From assembly GCA_031266365.1 (NCBI GenBank), contig JAISBE010000017.1, forward strand, positions 1-64,000: a stretch of DNA of 64,000 bases, read 5' to 3'. Both the position numbers and the translations under genes were made by a program. Positions 9,157 through 17,656 of this stretch are shown here, piece by piece; within the stretch, counting starts at the first letter, position 1, and each line of letters begins with the position of its first letter. This DNA is from Oscillospiraceae bacterium. GTDB lineage: Bacteria > Bacillota > Clostridia > Oscillospirales > Acutalibacteraceae. A model generated the notes under the pieces. The model did no database searches. It saw nothing but the letters and a program-made list of their open reading frames with translations, and was not told the origin of the DNA.

Positions 9157-9321
9157 AAACGAATCCTCTTTTCACATTTCTAATAATTAAACTCAAAATA
9201 TTGGGAGATAAATATCAATGATGGTAGTTTAACAAAGTTTATTGCAATTACTCTAGTAATCAGTATATAATATATAACGATAAAAGGCAAATTATTTTAT
9301 TTTTGGAGGAGTTTTTAATTG

Positions 9322-9969
9322 ATGGGCGAGTGTTATTTTATAGAAATAAATGAAGATATTAAAAAATTTGGAAAATTTTTATGTAAAACTGAGAGGGATT
9401 CTATAAATTTAAAAAGAAATTCATTGCAAGTTTCTTCAAAAATTGCCGCCATAATTCTTAAAAAATGTATTTTTTGTCGAGAGTTAAAAATTCCTTATGA
9501 AGATTTAGTTTTTTCTAAATCTGTTTATGGGAAGCCATTTTTAAAGAATCAAAATTTTCATTACAATATCTCACATACCATTGGAGCCGCAGTGCTTGCA
9601 GTGTCTAATACACCAATAGGGATAGATATTGAAAAAGTGAGAGATGTTAATTTGAAGATAGCAAAGCGGTTTTTTCATGATATTGAAGAAGAAAAAATTT
9701 TTGCACATCCTGAAAATCAACTGCGGCGGTTTTTATACGTTTGGACTCGTAAAGAAGCGTATCTTAAATATCAAGGTATAGGCCTTCATAGGGCTTTATC
9801 TTCATTTAATATATATAATCTTGAAACGCCAGTAACAACAATTGAACATGGAGAATTTATATTTTCTATATGTAAAGGTACAGAAATTTCTAATAAATGG
9901 ATAAATTTGTCGTTAAACGAATTGTTTGAACTTGCAAATTGCTATCTCAAAAGCTATGCTCAAGCGTAG
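9322..9969 (+). CDS. 4'-phosphopantetheinyl transferase, Sfp family
   Basis: Transfers the phosphopantetheine arm of CoA to carrier-protein serines; 215 aa. The Mg-binding motif IGIDIEKVRD (about 107-116) and the WTRKEAYLKYQGIGL motif (about 148-162) are diagnostic of the Sfp/HetI type rather than the shorter AcpS type. The ATG at 9322 follows GGAGGAG with good spacing; a TTG just before it is less likely. A stem-loop (AGCTATGC TCAA GCGTAGCT, 9952-9971) overlaps the stop codon but has only a weak T-tract. No NRPS or PKS gene is in this window. Confidence 0.9.
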   Translation: MGECYFIEINEDIKKFGKFLCKTERDSINLKRNSLQVSSKIAAIILKKCIFCRELKIPYEDLVFSKSVYGKPFLKNQNFHYNISHTIGAAVLAVSNTPIGIDIEKVRDVNLKIAKRFFHDIEEEKIFAHPENQLRRFLYVWTRKEAYLKYQGIGLHRALSSFNIYNLETPVTTIEHGEFIFSICKGTEISNKWINLSLNELFELANCYLKSYAQA

Positions 9970-10039
9970 CTGAGAAAAGTAATTTTTTAAACAAGGTTAT
10001 TGTCATTTTAACATTAATAATTTTTTAAGGAGCATCGAA

Positions 10040-10873
10040 ATGGCCTTTCTCGAAATTTTAAAATCGGTAATAATTGGTATTATTCAAGGAATTACAGAAT
10101 GGTTGCCTATAAGCAGTACAGGGCATATGATATTGGCTGACGAATTTTTAAAGTTGAATGTTTCAAAAGATTTCAAAGATATATTTTTGGTAATTATTCA
10201 ATTTGGTTCTATCTTAGCTGTTTTGATTCTTTATTTTAAAAAATTAAACCCGTTTAGAAGCGAAAATGGGGTAAAAAGTAAAGAAGTTTTTTCTTTGTGG
10301 GCAAAAATATTCGCGGCCTCTATTCCGGCTGGGGTTATAGGCCTTTTGTTTGACAAACTTATCAATAACTGGTTTCACAATTCAGTGACCGTTGCAGCGA
10401 CGTTAATTTTTTATGGGATTGCTTTTATTTTCATAGAGAATAGAAAAAAAAGGCCACGAATAACAAGTTTTGGAAAACTAGACTACAAAACAGCATTTTT
10501 GATTGGAGTTTTTCAAGTTTTAGCATTAATTCCAGGGACCTCAAGATCTGGAGCGACAATTTTGGGCGCTGTTATGCTGGGCATGTCGAGATTTTTGGCG
10601 GCAGAGTTTTCTTTTTTCTTGGCAATTCCGGTTATGTGCGGCGCCAGTGCATTAAAAATTTTGAAATATTATTTAAAATATGGTCTCAACTTCACTTTAA
10701 ACGAATGGGCGGTTTTATTTTCTGGAATTATCGTAGCGTTTATAGTATCCTTATTTGCGATTAAATTTCTTATGAATTATGTAAAAAATCACTCTTTCAA
10801 ACTATTTGGCTGTTATAGAATACTGCTGGGTGTGGTGATTTTGGCTTATTTTTTGATAAAAGTATTGTTATAA
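10040..10873 (+). CDS. uppP: Undecaprenyl-diphosphatase
   Basis: Membrane phosphatase that recycles undecaprenyl pyrophosphate for cell-wall synthesis and confers bacitracin tolerance. It has 277 aa with about eight hydrophobic segments. Signature motifs are GITEWLPISSTGHM near residue 18 and ALIPGTSRSGATI near 160. AAGGAG precedes the ATG. Its 3' end overlaps the convergent GGGtGRT gene by 28 bp. Confidence 0.96.
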   Translation: MAFLEILKSVIIGIIQGITEWLPISSTGHMILADEFLKLNVSKDFKDIFLVIIQFGSILAVLILYFKKLNPFRSENGVKSKEVFSLWAKIFAASIPAGVIGLLFDKLINNWFHNSVTVAATLIFYGIAFIFIENRKKRPRITSFGKLDYKTAFLIGVFQVLALIPGTSRSGATILGAVMLGMSRFLAAEFSFFLAIPVMCGASALKILKYYLKYGLNFTLNEWAVLFSGIIVAFIVSLFAIKFLMNYVKNHSFKLFGCYRILLGVVILAYFLIKVLL

Positions 10874-11862
10874 ACCGCCACGGCGCATGCTACGGTTGCG
10901 CCCACCATAGGATTATTTCCCATCCCTATCAAGCCCATCATCTCAACATGCGCGGGCACCGACGAAGATCCGGCGAATTGTGCATCGCCGTGCATACGGC
11001 CCATAGAATCGGTTAGGCCGTATGATGCCGGACCCGCTGCCATGTTGTCTGGGTGAAGTGTGCGGCCAGTTCCACCACCAGATGCGACGGAAAAATATTT
11101 TTTTTTGTTTTCGCTAGCCCATTTTTTATAAGTACCTGCGACTAAATGTTGAAATCGGGTTGGGTTCGTGGAATTACCTGTGATAGAGACGTCTACTGCT
11201 TCGTGCTTCATAATAGCTACGCCTTCCAACACATCATTGGCCCCAAAGCAGCGCACAGCAGCTCTCTCTCCTTCAGAAAAGGCCTTTTCTCTTATAATTT
11301 CAAGTTCTGAGCTGAAAAAATCATATTTTGTTTCTACGTATGTAAATCCATTGATTCTGGAGATAATATAAGCTGCGTCTTTGCCGAGGCCGTTTAAGAT
11401 CACTTTTAGCGATTTTTTTCGAGCTTTATTTGCGGTTCTGGCTATACCAATTGCGCCTTCAGCGGCAGCAAAAGACTCATGCCCTGCCAAAAATGCAAAG
11501 CATGCTGTTTCATCTCTCAAAAGCATGGCGCCTAGGTTTCCATGACCCAATCCCACTCCTCGCTGTTCTGCGACAGATCCAGGTATGCAAAATGCTTGAA
11601 GCCCGATTCCAATGGCCTCGGCAGCCTGAGCAGCAGAAGTAATGCCCAATTTCATTGCAACAGCACAACCTAAAATATATGCCCATGAAGCATTTTCGAA
11701 CGCAATAGGCTGCACTTCTTTCACTATTTTATCGACATCTATACCTTTTTCTAAACACTTCTCCCGAGCTGTTTCTAAGCTTTTTATACCATATTTTTCC
11801 AAACAAATTTCGATTTTTTGTATTCTTCTTTCTTTGCCTTCAAAGTTTACACTATTTGCCAT
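10846..11862 (-). CDS. GGGtGRT protein of unknown function
   Basis: Conserved clostridial protein named for its glycine motif, seen here as VASGGGTGRTLHPD about 70 residues before the C-terminus. It also has GLGHGNLGAMLLRDETACFAFLAGHES. The start at 11862 (338 aa) is chosen because AGGAGG lies 8 bp upstream; an in-frame upstream ATG at 11958 would run into the preceding gene. It follows a NifU-like scaffold gene, a pairing that recurs in the family and suggests a link to iron-sulfur cluster handling. No biochemical function is known to me. Confidence 0.85.
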   Translation of the reverse strand: MANSVNFEGKERRIQKIEICLEKYGIKSLETAREKCLEKGIDVDKIVKEVQPIAFENASWAYILGCAVAMKLGITSAAQAAEAIGIGLQAFCIPGSVAEQRGVGLGHGNLGAMLLRDETACFAFLAGHESFAAAEGAIGIARTANKARKKSLKVILNGLGKDAAYIISRINGFTYVETKYDFFSSELEIIREKAFSEGERAAVRCFGANDVLEGVAIMKHEAVDVSITGNSTNPTRFQHLVAGTYKKWASENKKKYFSVASGGGTGRTLHPDNMAAGPASYGLTDSMGRMHGDAQFAGSSSVPAHVEMMGLIGMGNNPMVGATVACAVAVYNNTFIKK

Positions 11863-11908
11863 GAATTTAGCCTCCTTAATACTTCGTTCATGAAATAAAC
11901 TAAAAAAT

Positions 11909-12601
11909 TTATTCTTTTCTCGGGTCGATATATTTTGCTGCACCTTCGTATCGTCCATAACAGCCGATATTTTTTTTGTATGCCTGAGCTGGGTCCACTC
12001 CTTGCCGGATATCCGACATCATTTTTCCTATATTTAAAAATTGATAACCTATCACTTCATCGCACTTATCGAGTGCCAGAGAGAGAACATATCCTTCCGC
12101 CATTTCCATGAATCGAACGCCTTTTTCTTTGGTGCTATACATAGTCCCAACCTGTGAACGCAAGCCCTTGCCTAAATCTTCAAGACCGGCACCGATTGGC
12201 AGGCCATCCTCAGAAAATGCTGTTTGGCTCCGGCCATAAGCTAGCTGTTTAAAGATCTCCCTCATGGCGACGTTGATCGCATCGCAGACTAAATCTGTGT
12301 TTAGGGCTTCTAGCAAAGTTTTGCCAGTGAGAATTTCAGCAGCCATTGCGGCGGAGTGAGTCATGCCGGAGCAGCCGATTGTTTCGACTAAAGCTTCTTC
12401 AATTATGCCATCTTTAACGTTAAGCGTGAGTTTACATGCACCCTGCTGAGGTGCACACCAACCAACACCGTGTGATAAACCGCTTATATCTTTAATTTCG
12501 TATGCTTTTACCCATTTCCCTTCTTGTGGAATTGGGGCAGGCCCGTGGTTAGGCCCTTTTGTTACGCTACACATTTTTTTAATTTCTGGAGTACAGTTCA
12601 T
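11909..12601 (-). CDS. NifU-like iron-sulfur cluster scaffold protein
   Basis: Protein of 230 aa related to the NifU/IscU N-terminal scaffold domain. Cysteines appear in VGWCAPQQGACKL, ETIGCSGMTHSAA and LVCDAIN, in positions suited to cluster binding. The family normally assembles Fe-S clusters for transfer to apo-proteins. It is immediately upstream of the GGGtGRT gene and likely co-transcribed. The C-terminal extension (YQFLNIGKMMSDIRQGVDPA) is typical of the clostridial version rather than classical IscU. Confidence 0.85.
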   Translation of the reverse strand: MNCTPEIKKMCSVTKGPNHGPAPIPQEGKWVKAYEIKDISGLSHGVGWCAPQQGACKLTLNVKDGIIEEALVETIGCSGMTHSAAMAAEILTGKTLLEALNTDLVCDAINVAMREIFKQLAYGRSQTAFSEDGLPIGAGLEDLGKGLRSQVGTMYSTKEKGVRFMEMAEGYVLSLALDKCDEVIGYQFLNIGKMMSDIRQGVDPAQAYKKNIGCYGRYEGAAKYIDPRKE

Positions 12602-12707
12602 ATTGTTGTTCCTTTCAGTTAAATTTATTTTTTATCTGGCACAAAAACAGCAAAACAGACAAAACTCATAATTATCCTCATTGATAAAGGTATTGAGAGT
12701 ATTTTTA

Positions 12708-13610
12708 TTAAGATTTTTCATTATCAACGCTTAACTCTTTCAGAGAAGTGAGCAGCCCCGCCATAGACTGAATCTCTGAGGGGATAATAATTTTAGTCGC
12801 TTTGCCGTCTGCCATGTGCTTGAGTGCCTCTAAGCTTTTTAGCGCTATTACTTTGGCTGTCGGTTCAGATTCATTTAACATTTTTAAGCTGTTTGCAAAG
12901 GCCCGCTGTACAGCTAAAATTGCCTCTGCTTCGCCTTGAGCTTCACGAATTTTTGATTCCTTCACAGCTTCAGCGTTAAGTATCGCAGCTTCTTTATGCC
13001 CTTCTGCAACGAGAATTTCGCTTCGTTTTGACCCTTCAGCGTCAAGTATGCGAGCCCTGCGCTCTCTTTCTGCCTTCATTTGTTTTTCCATAGCGTCTTG
13101 AATTTCTCTGGGAGGTAAGATATTTTTCAATTCAACGCGATTTACCTTAATTCCCCATGCATCTGTTGCCTCGTCCAAAATCACTCTAATTTTGGTATTT
13201 ATGACGTCCCGCGATGTCAGCGTGTGATCGAGTTCGAGCTCTCCTATGATATTTCTGAGAGTTGTTGCAGAAAGGTTTTCTATTGCCGATATAGGACGCT
13301 CTACTCCGTAGGCATAAAGCTTTGGATCGGTTATTTGGAAGTAAATAACGGTGTCTATTTGCATGGTGACATTATCTTTGGTGATAACGGGCTGTGGTGG
13401 GAAATCAACAACCTGCTCTTTCAAAGAAATTTTTCGGGAAATTTTATCCGCAAACGGGATCTTAACATGGAGTCCTGTCTCCCACGTGGAGTAATATGAA
13501 CCCAGTCTTTCGATAACATAAGCGTGCGCTTGAGGGACCACTTTAATATTTGCTCCAAGTATTACTATAATAAAAAGCACTAATAACGCAATTAAAATAA
13601 AAATTTCCAT
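12708..13610 (-). CDS. SPFH/band 7 membrane protein, stomatin-like
   Basis: Protein of 300 aa with one N-terminal membrane helix (ILIALLVLFIIVILGANI), then a band 7 domain beginning VPQAHAYVIERLGSYYSTW. A long Ala/Glu-rich coiled coil follows (about 175-240, EGSKRSEILVAEGHKEAAIL). Such proteins form membrane-associated rings in functional microdomains. It lies 21 bp behind an NfeD-like gene, the usual partner. Confidence 0.93.
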   Translation of the reverse strand: MEIFILIALLVLFIIVILGANIKVVPQAHAYVIERLGSYYSTWETGLHVKIPFADKISRKISLKEQVVDFPPQPVITKDNVTMQIDTVIYFQITDPKLYAYGVERPISAIENLSATTLRNIIGELELDHTLTSRDVINTKIRVILDEATDAWGIKVNRVELKNILPPREIQDAMEKQMKAERERRARILDAEGSKRSEILVAEGHKEAAILNAEAVKESKIREAQGEAEAILAVQRAFANSLKMLNESEPTAKVIALKSLEALKHMADGKATKIIIPSEIQSMAGLLTSLKELSVDNEKS

Positions 13611-13631
13611 ATTTAAAGCTCCTAATAATTT

Positions 13632-14072
13632 TTATTCACTAACGGAGTGAACTATTAATTTTACCCCTTCTATCGCTTTTACTAATATTTTTCTTTCCGG
13701 TGGGATTATGGAGTTATCATCAGATTTTGCTGCCCAAATAATTCCAGATATATTTACCTGCCCTAAGCCTAGTTCGTTGTTTATTTCGGTTATAACCACT
13801 CCTAATTTTCCTATATTTCTTCCAGCGTTTGTGTCTTGCTTTTTAAAATTCATAATATTTTTAAGTACTGGCCTTGTCAGCAAAAACATTAAAACAGAAG
13901 ATGAGGTGAACACGGTTATCTGAATCCAGAGTACGTTGCAGAAAAAGCTTAATATAAAGCAAAAAATCCCCGAAATTGCGAACCAAATAGCGCAAAATTG
14001 CACTGTGGAAAGCTCTAAAAGCGCCGTAAAAATAGCGATTATAAGCCAAATATACGGTAAAAAATTATTCAT
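13632..14072 (-). CDS. NfeD-like membrane protein
   Basis: Protein of 146 aa. Two or three hydrophobic helices fill the first half, and a C-terminal OB-fold-like beta domain reads GKLGVVITEINNELGLGQVN and ends near the stop. This is the short NfeD form, without the serine-protease domain. It is upstream of the SPFH gene on the same strand; the pair is a widespread two-gene operon. Confidence 0.9.
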   Translation of the reverse strand: MNNFLPYIWLIIAIFTALLELSTVQFCAIWFAISGIFCFILSFFCNVLWIQITVFTSSSVLMFLLTRPVLKNIMNFKKQDTNAGRNIGKLGVVITEINNELGLGQVNISGIIWAAKSDDNSIIPPERKILVKAIEGVKLIVHSVSE

Positions 14073-14201
14073 AGTAACCCTCCATTTTTACTATTTTATT
14101 TTAATATAACTTAATTTTAAAATCAAGAGGAAGATAAGTTAATATAAAAGCCATATATAAAATTGGAATGAATTTATAAGGTTAATCGGTTTAAAAATAT
14201 A

Positions 14202-14231
14202 TTTACATGCGTGCAGGTTATATGGTATAAT
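14202..14231 (+). promoter_or_regulatory. rpsO promoter
   Basis: TTTACA at 14202-14207 and TATAAT at 14226-14231, spaced by 18 bp, upstream of the structured rpsO leader. Confidence 0.65.
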
Positions 14232-14233
14232 AT

Positions 14234-14314
14234 AAATATCCAAGTTCTCGGTTTAAGGATTAACCTTAAATTTTATATTAAAAAGGATAACACCGGCCTT
14301 ACTCTGGGATATTT
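14234..14314 (+). promoter_or_regulatory. Structured rpsO leader, candidate S15 autoregulatory RNA
   Basis: The leader folds by eye into a closing helix AAATATCC (14234-14241) with GGATATTT (14307-14314). An internal hairpin pairs TTTAAGG (14252-14258) with CCTTAAA (14264-14270). It lies just upstream of rpsO, where S15 binds its own mRNA in several bacteria. I infer autogenous control from position and structure; no match to a defined class was tested. Confidence 0.55.
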
Positions 14315-14352
14315 AAATTTTGGATAATTTTAACAAGGTGGAATATGAACAT

Positions 14353-14616
14353 ATGCAAAGAGAACAAAAAAGCCAAGTTATACGCGAATATGCACGAAAC
14401 GAAGCTGATACAGGCTCAGTGGAAGTCCAAATTGCTCTGCTTACGAAGAGAATAGATAGTTTAAATGAGCATCTAAAAATTCATAAAAAAGATCATCATT
14501 CTCGGCGAGGATTGCTGAAAATGGTGGGTCAAAGGCGAAATCTTTCGAAATATCTAATGAAGCAAGATATAGAAAAATACCGCGCTTTGATAGCAAAACT
14601 TGGAATTCGTAAATGA
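14353..14616 (+). CDS. rpsO: 30S ribosomal protein S15
   Basis: Small-subunit protein binding 16S rRNA and S6/S18. The core [22 protein letters not shown] and the C-terminal [16 protein letters not shown] are fully typical. Starting at the ATG at 14353 gives 87 aa, matching the family length, with AAGGTGG 11 bp upstream. A longer frame from 14320 would add 11 atypical residues. The order rpsO-pnp is the classical arrangement. Confidence 0.95.
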   Translation: MQREQKSQVIREYARNEADTGSVEVQIALLTKRIDSLNEHLKIHKKDHHSRRGLLKMVGQRRNLSKYLMKQDIEKYRALIAKLGIRK

Positions 14617-14637
14617 TAATTTACGCGTATACTCAAA

Positions 14638-14666
14638 AGCAGGCAGCCTAGATGGTTGCCTGCTTA
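14638..14666 (+). terminator. Stem-loop between rpsO and pnp
   Basis: AGCAGGCA-GCC pairs with TGG-TTGCCTGCT around a TAGA loop. There is no proper T-tract, so it may be an attenuator or RNA-processing hairpin rather than a full terminator. rpsO-pnp intergenic hairpins are known RNase III sites in E. coli. Confidence 0.5.
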
Positions 14667-14795
14667 TTAGGTGTGAGATTTAGAATTATAATCAATGTGT
14701 TTATTTTATGATATATATAAATATGTGCTAAAACAAGGCTAAACATAAACATCAAATTTTGATGAAAATTTAATTATCAATAAAGGAGTAATTTT

Positions 14796-16919
14796 ATGTT
14801 TGAAAATCATAGAGAATTTAAAACAACATTTGCAGAAAAACCTTTAGTTATCGAAATTGGAAAATTTGCCCAATTGGCGAATGGCGCTTGTCTTGTTCGA
14901 TACGGTGAAACAGTAGTAAATGTTGCGGTCACTGCCTCCCTTAAACCGCGTGATGGAATAGATTTTTTACCTCTATCAGTGGATTTTGAAGAGAAGCTTT
15001 ATTCAGTTGGGAAAATTCCTGGTTCATATTTAAAAAGGGAGGGGCGTCCCACGGATAAAGCCATATTGGTTTCGAGAGTTATCGATAGGCCTATTAGGCC
15101 GCTTTTTCCAAAAGATATGCGCAATGACGTTGCTGTGGTGTGCACGGTTATGTCTGTGGACCCGGACTGCTCTCCGGAGATCGCTGCGATGATTGGTGTT
15201 TCGGTGGCACTTAGCATTTCAGATATACCTTGGAATGGTCCTATATCGGGGGTATCCGTTGGTTTGGTAGGAGATAAAGTTATTATAAATCCAAGCGCAA
15301 AAAAAAGGAAAAAGTCAAAATTGAATTTAACGGTTGCTTCAACCGATAGCCGAGTTTTGATGATAGAAGCAGGGGCGGAGGAAATTTCTGATCAAACGAT
15401 GTATGAAGCTATAATGGCCGGACATGAAGCAAATCAAGAAATTATTAAATTTGTAAAAGAGATTAAAAATTTGGTGGGCAAAGAGAAATTTTCTTATCAA
15501 AGCGATGAACCGGATAAAGAGATGTTCGAAGCTGTGAAAGCGTTTTCTGAGGAAGAAATAAAACTAGCGCTCAACACAGACGATAAATCAGAGCGTGATG
15601 CAAAACTTGGACAAATTTGTGAAAAAGTCTGCGAGCATTTCGATAGCATATACCCTGAAAGCCAAGAAAAATTAAATGCTTGCCTTTATAAAATGCAAAA
15701 ATATATAGTCAGGCGCTGGCTGATAGACGAACAAAAGCGTGTGGATGGCCGTGAAATGGACCAAATTCGCCCACTCGCAGCGGAAGTTTGCCTGTTGCCG
15801 AGATCGCACGGTTCAGGGCTTTTTACGAGAGGGCAAACGCAAGTGCTCACAGCTGTGACACTGGGCCCAATAAGCGAACAGCAATTCCTGGACGGCATTG
15901 ATGGTGACGAAAGCAAGCATTATATACACCATTATAACTTTCCATCTTATTCGGTGGGAGAAACTAAGCCTAGTCGCGGTCCTGGCAGGCGAGAAATAGG
16001 GCACGGTGCACTAGCTGAACGCGCTCTTTTTCCTGTGATTCCGTCAATAGAAAAATTTCCTTATGCTTTAAGGTTGGTATCTGAAGTTTTATCTTCAAAT
16101 GGTTCGACTTCTCAAGGCGCGGTATGCGCTTCGACTCTGGCCTTGATGGATGCAGGAGTGCCTATTAAAGCCCCGGTAGCTGGTATATCTTGTGGACTGA
16201 TCACAGAGGGCGAACGATGGGCAACGATGGTCGATATTCAAGGTCTTGAAGATTTTTTTGGCGATATGGATTTTAAAGTGGCGGGGACGCATCAAGGCAT
16301 AACTGCTATACAAATGGACTTAAAAATCGATGGGCTATTGCCAGAAATAATTAAAGAAGCGCTTGAAAAAACGCATAAAGCGCGAAATTATATACTCGAC
16401 GAAGTTATTTTGAAGATCATCAAAGAACCGAGAAATGAGCTCTCAAAGTATGCTCCAAAAATGCTTGGACTAAAAATTCCTATCGACAAAATTAGAGATG
16501 TTATCGGTAGCGGTGGGAAAGTAATTCAAAAAATTTGTTCTGAGTGCGATGTCAAAGTGGATGTTGAAGATGATGGCAATATATTCATCTCGGGACTCGA
16601 TATTGAAAATTGCACAAAGGCACTTCAAATTATTAAAACAATCGTCGATGATCCGCAAATAGGTACAATTTATAAAGGACGCGTGACGAGACTTATGGAT
16701 TTTGGTGCATTTGTGGAAATAGCTCCAGGTAAAGAAGGTTTATGCCATATTTCAAAGCTTGACATCAAGCGCACGGAAAAAGTGAGCGATATTGTGAAGC
16801 CTGATGATGAAATTTTTGTTAAGGTTACGGAAATAGACGACAGAGGCCGTATAAACGTTTCGAGGAGAGAAGCATTGATTGAAATGGGGAATAGTTCAAA
16901 AATAGATGACAGATTATAA
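14796..16919 (+). CDS. pnp: Polyribonucleotide nucleotidyltransferase (PNPase)
   Basis: Phosphorolytic 3'-5' exoribonuclease of RNA turnover, 707 aa. Two RNase PH-like domains (first about 10-140, second about 310-540) flank a helical linker. A KH domain follows (LKIPIDKIRDVIGSGGKVIQ, near 565). The C-terminal S1 domain reads GTIYKGRVTRLMDFGAFVEI. Catalytic-core residues appear in FGDMDFKVAGT. A clear AAGGAG precedes the ATG. Confidence 0.98.
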   Translation: MFENHREFKTTFAEKPLVIEIGKFAQLANGACLVRYGETVVNVAVTASLKPRDGIDFLPLSVDFEEKLYSVGKIPGSYLKREGRPTDKAILVSRVIDRPIRPLFPKDMRNDVAVVCTVMSVDPDCSPEIAAMIGVSVALSISDIPWNGPISGVSVGLVGDKVIINPSAKKRKKSKLNLTVASTDSRVLMIEAGAEEISDQTMYEAIMAGHEANQEIIKFVKEIKNLVGKEKFSYQSDEPDKEMFEAVKAFSEEEIKLALNTDDKSERDAKLGQICEKVCEHFDSIYPESQEKLNACLYKMQKYIVRRWLIDEQKRVDGREMDQIRPLAAEVCLLPRSHGSGLFTRGQTQVLTAVTLGPISEQQFLDGIDGDESKHYIHHYNFPSYSVGETKPSRGPGRREIGHGALAERALFPVIPSIEKFPYALRLVSEVLSSNGSTSQGAVCASTLALMDAGVPIKAPVAGISCGLITEGERWATMVDIQGLEDFFGDMDFKVAGTHQGITAIQMDLKIDGLLPEIIKEALEKTHKARNYILDEVILKIIKEPRNELSKYAPKMLGLKIPIDKIRDVIGSGGKVIQKICSECDVKVDVEDDGNIFISGLDIENCTKALQIIKTIVDDPQIGTIYKGRVTRLMDFGAFVEIAPGKEGLCHISKLDIKRTEKVSDIVKPDDEIFVKVTEIDDRGRINVSRREALIEMGNSSKIDDRL

Positions 16920-17074
16920 AATTTATCTTGGTTGATTCCATAAAGTGTTCGATATAGTGTTCATCATTTTAGTCTATACACATTGCACAATGTAGGAAGA
17001 TTACGTTGCATGCTCTAATGGCCGGGGCGGCGTTCTTTTGTTGTAAATGGTTATTATTTTTAGGTAAGACCCTT

Positions 17075-17332
17075 TTATTCACATAGAGGACATTGCATTG
17101 ATGTATCGGTTCCCGGTGTATCATTCGTGTTCGGCTCGTGTCCCGGGATTTCAATAGCATCTGGCGGACTTGGGTACGTATATGAGGTGCTCCAGTTCTC
17201 GGCGATGTTGTTCGCGTCAGTGATAGAGCTATCCTTGGTCGCGCCGCCTTTTACTCCTTTCATGTCAATCTCATCCAAGTTTTGTAGAATATGCGAGTCG
17301 TCGGCGTTTAAATTGTTTCCGCGTTTTTTCAT
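17075..17332 (-). CDS. Double-glycine-leader peptide, MKKRGN family
   Basis: Peptide of 85 aa. It starts MKKRGNNLNADDSH, matching the leaders of the cluster at 28.7-32.8 kb, with a double-glycine end after MKGVKGG (about residue 30). The core is Pro/Thr/Asn-rich and ends CPLCE, with one CxxC and no following histidines, unlike most relatives. I chose the ATG at 17332 because GAAAGGA lies just upstream. A consensus promoter sits at 17436-17464. Double-glycine leaders are normally cut by C39 peptidase ABC exporters; none is visible here. Function unknown. Confidence 0.75.
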   Translation of the reverse strand: MKKRGNNLNADDSHILQNLDEIDMKGVKGGATKDSSITDANNIAENWSTSYTYPSPPDAIEIPGHEPNTNDTPGTDTSMQCPLCE

Positions 17333-17435
17333 TTTAATCGGTCCTTTCGTAAATAATGTTAACTGATTACGTACCATTCAGCTATAAAAATTTATTTAGC
17401 TGAATATTATATAATTTAGAGACTTTATTAAGTAT

Positions 17436-17464
17436 ATTATAGCTGATATTTTGTTACATGTCAA
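17436..17464 (-). promoter_or_regulatory. Consensus promoter of the double-glycine peptide gene
   Basis: On the minus strand, TTGACA (17459-17464) and TATAAT (17436-17441) are separated by exactly 17 bp. The spacer contains TAACAAAATAT, as in the promoters of the 28.6-32.8 kb peptide cluster. The rest of 17465-17656 shows nothing recognisable. Confidence 0.85.
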
Positions 17465-17656
17465 TTGTATTTTTGAAGTATTTTATAAATAAATTTAAAA
17501 TATAAAGAGTCATCATACCGTTAATTATAAGGGTTTTTCATTCGAAAATCTTCACTATACGCTACACCCAAAGTGATGGGAAAGGGCATGGCGTAATATT
17601 AGCATTTGCCGCCCTTTAACCTATTATAGTATACAGAAGCTTTTTGACAATTTATC

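Noticed and set aside
9952..9971. Rho-independent terminator after the phosphopantetheinyl transferase gene
   Set aside because: The 8-bp stem is good but overlaps the stop codon, and the T-tract comes about 12 bp later, so it is noted only with the gene.
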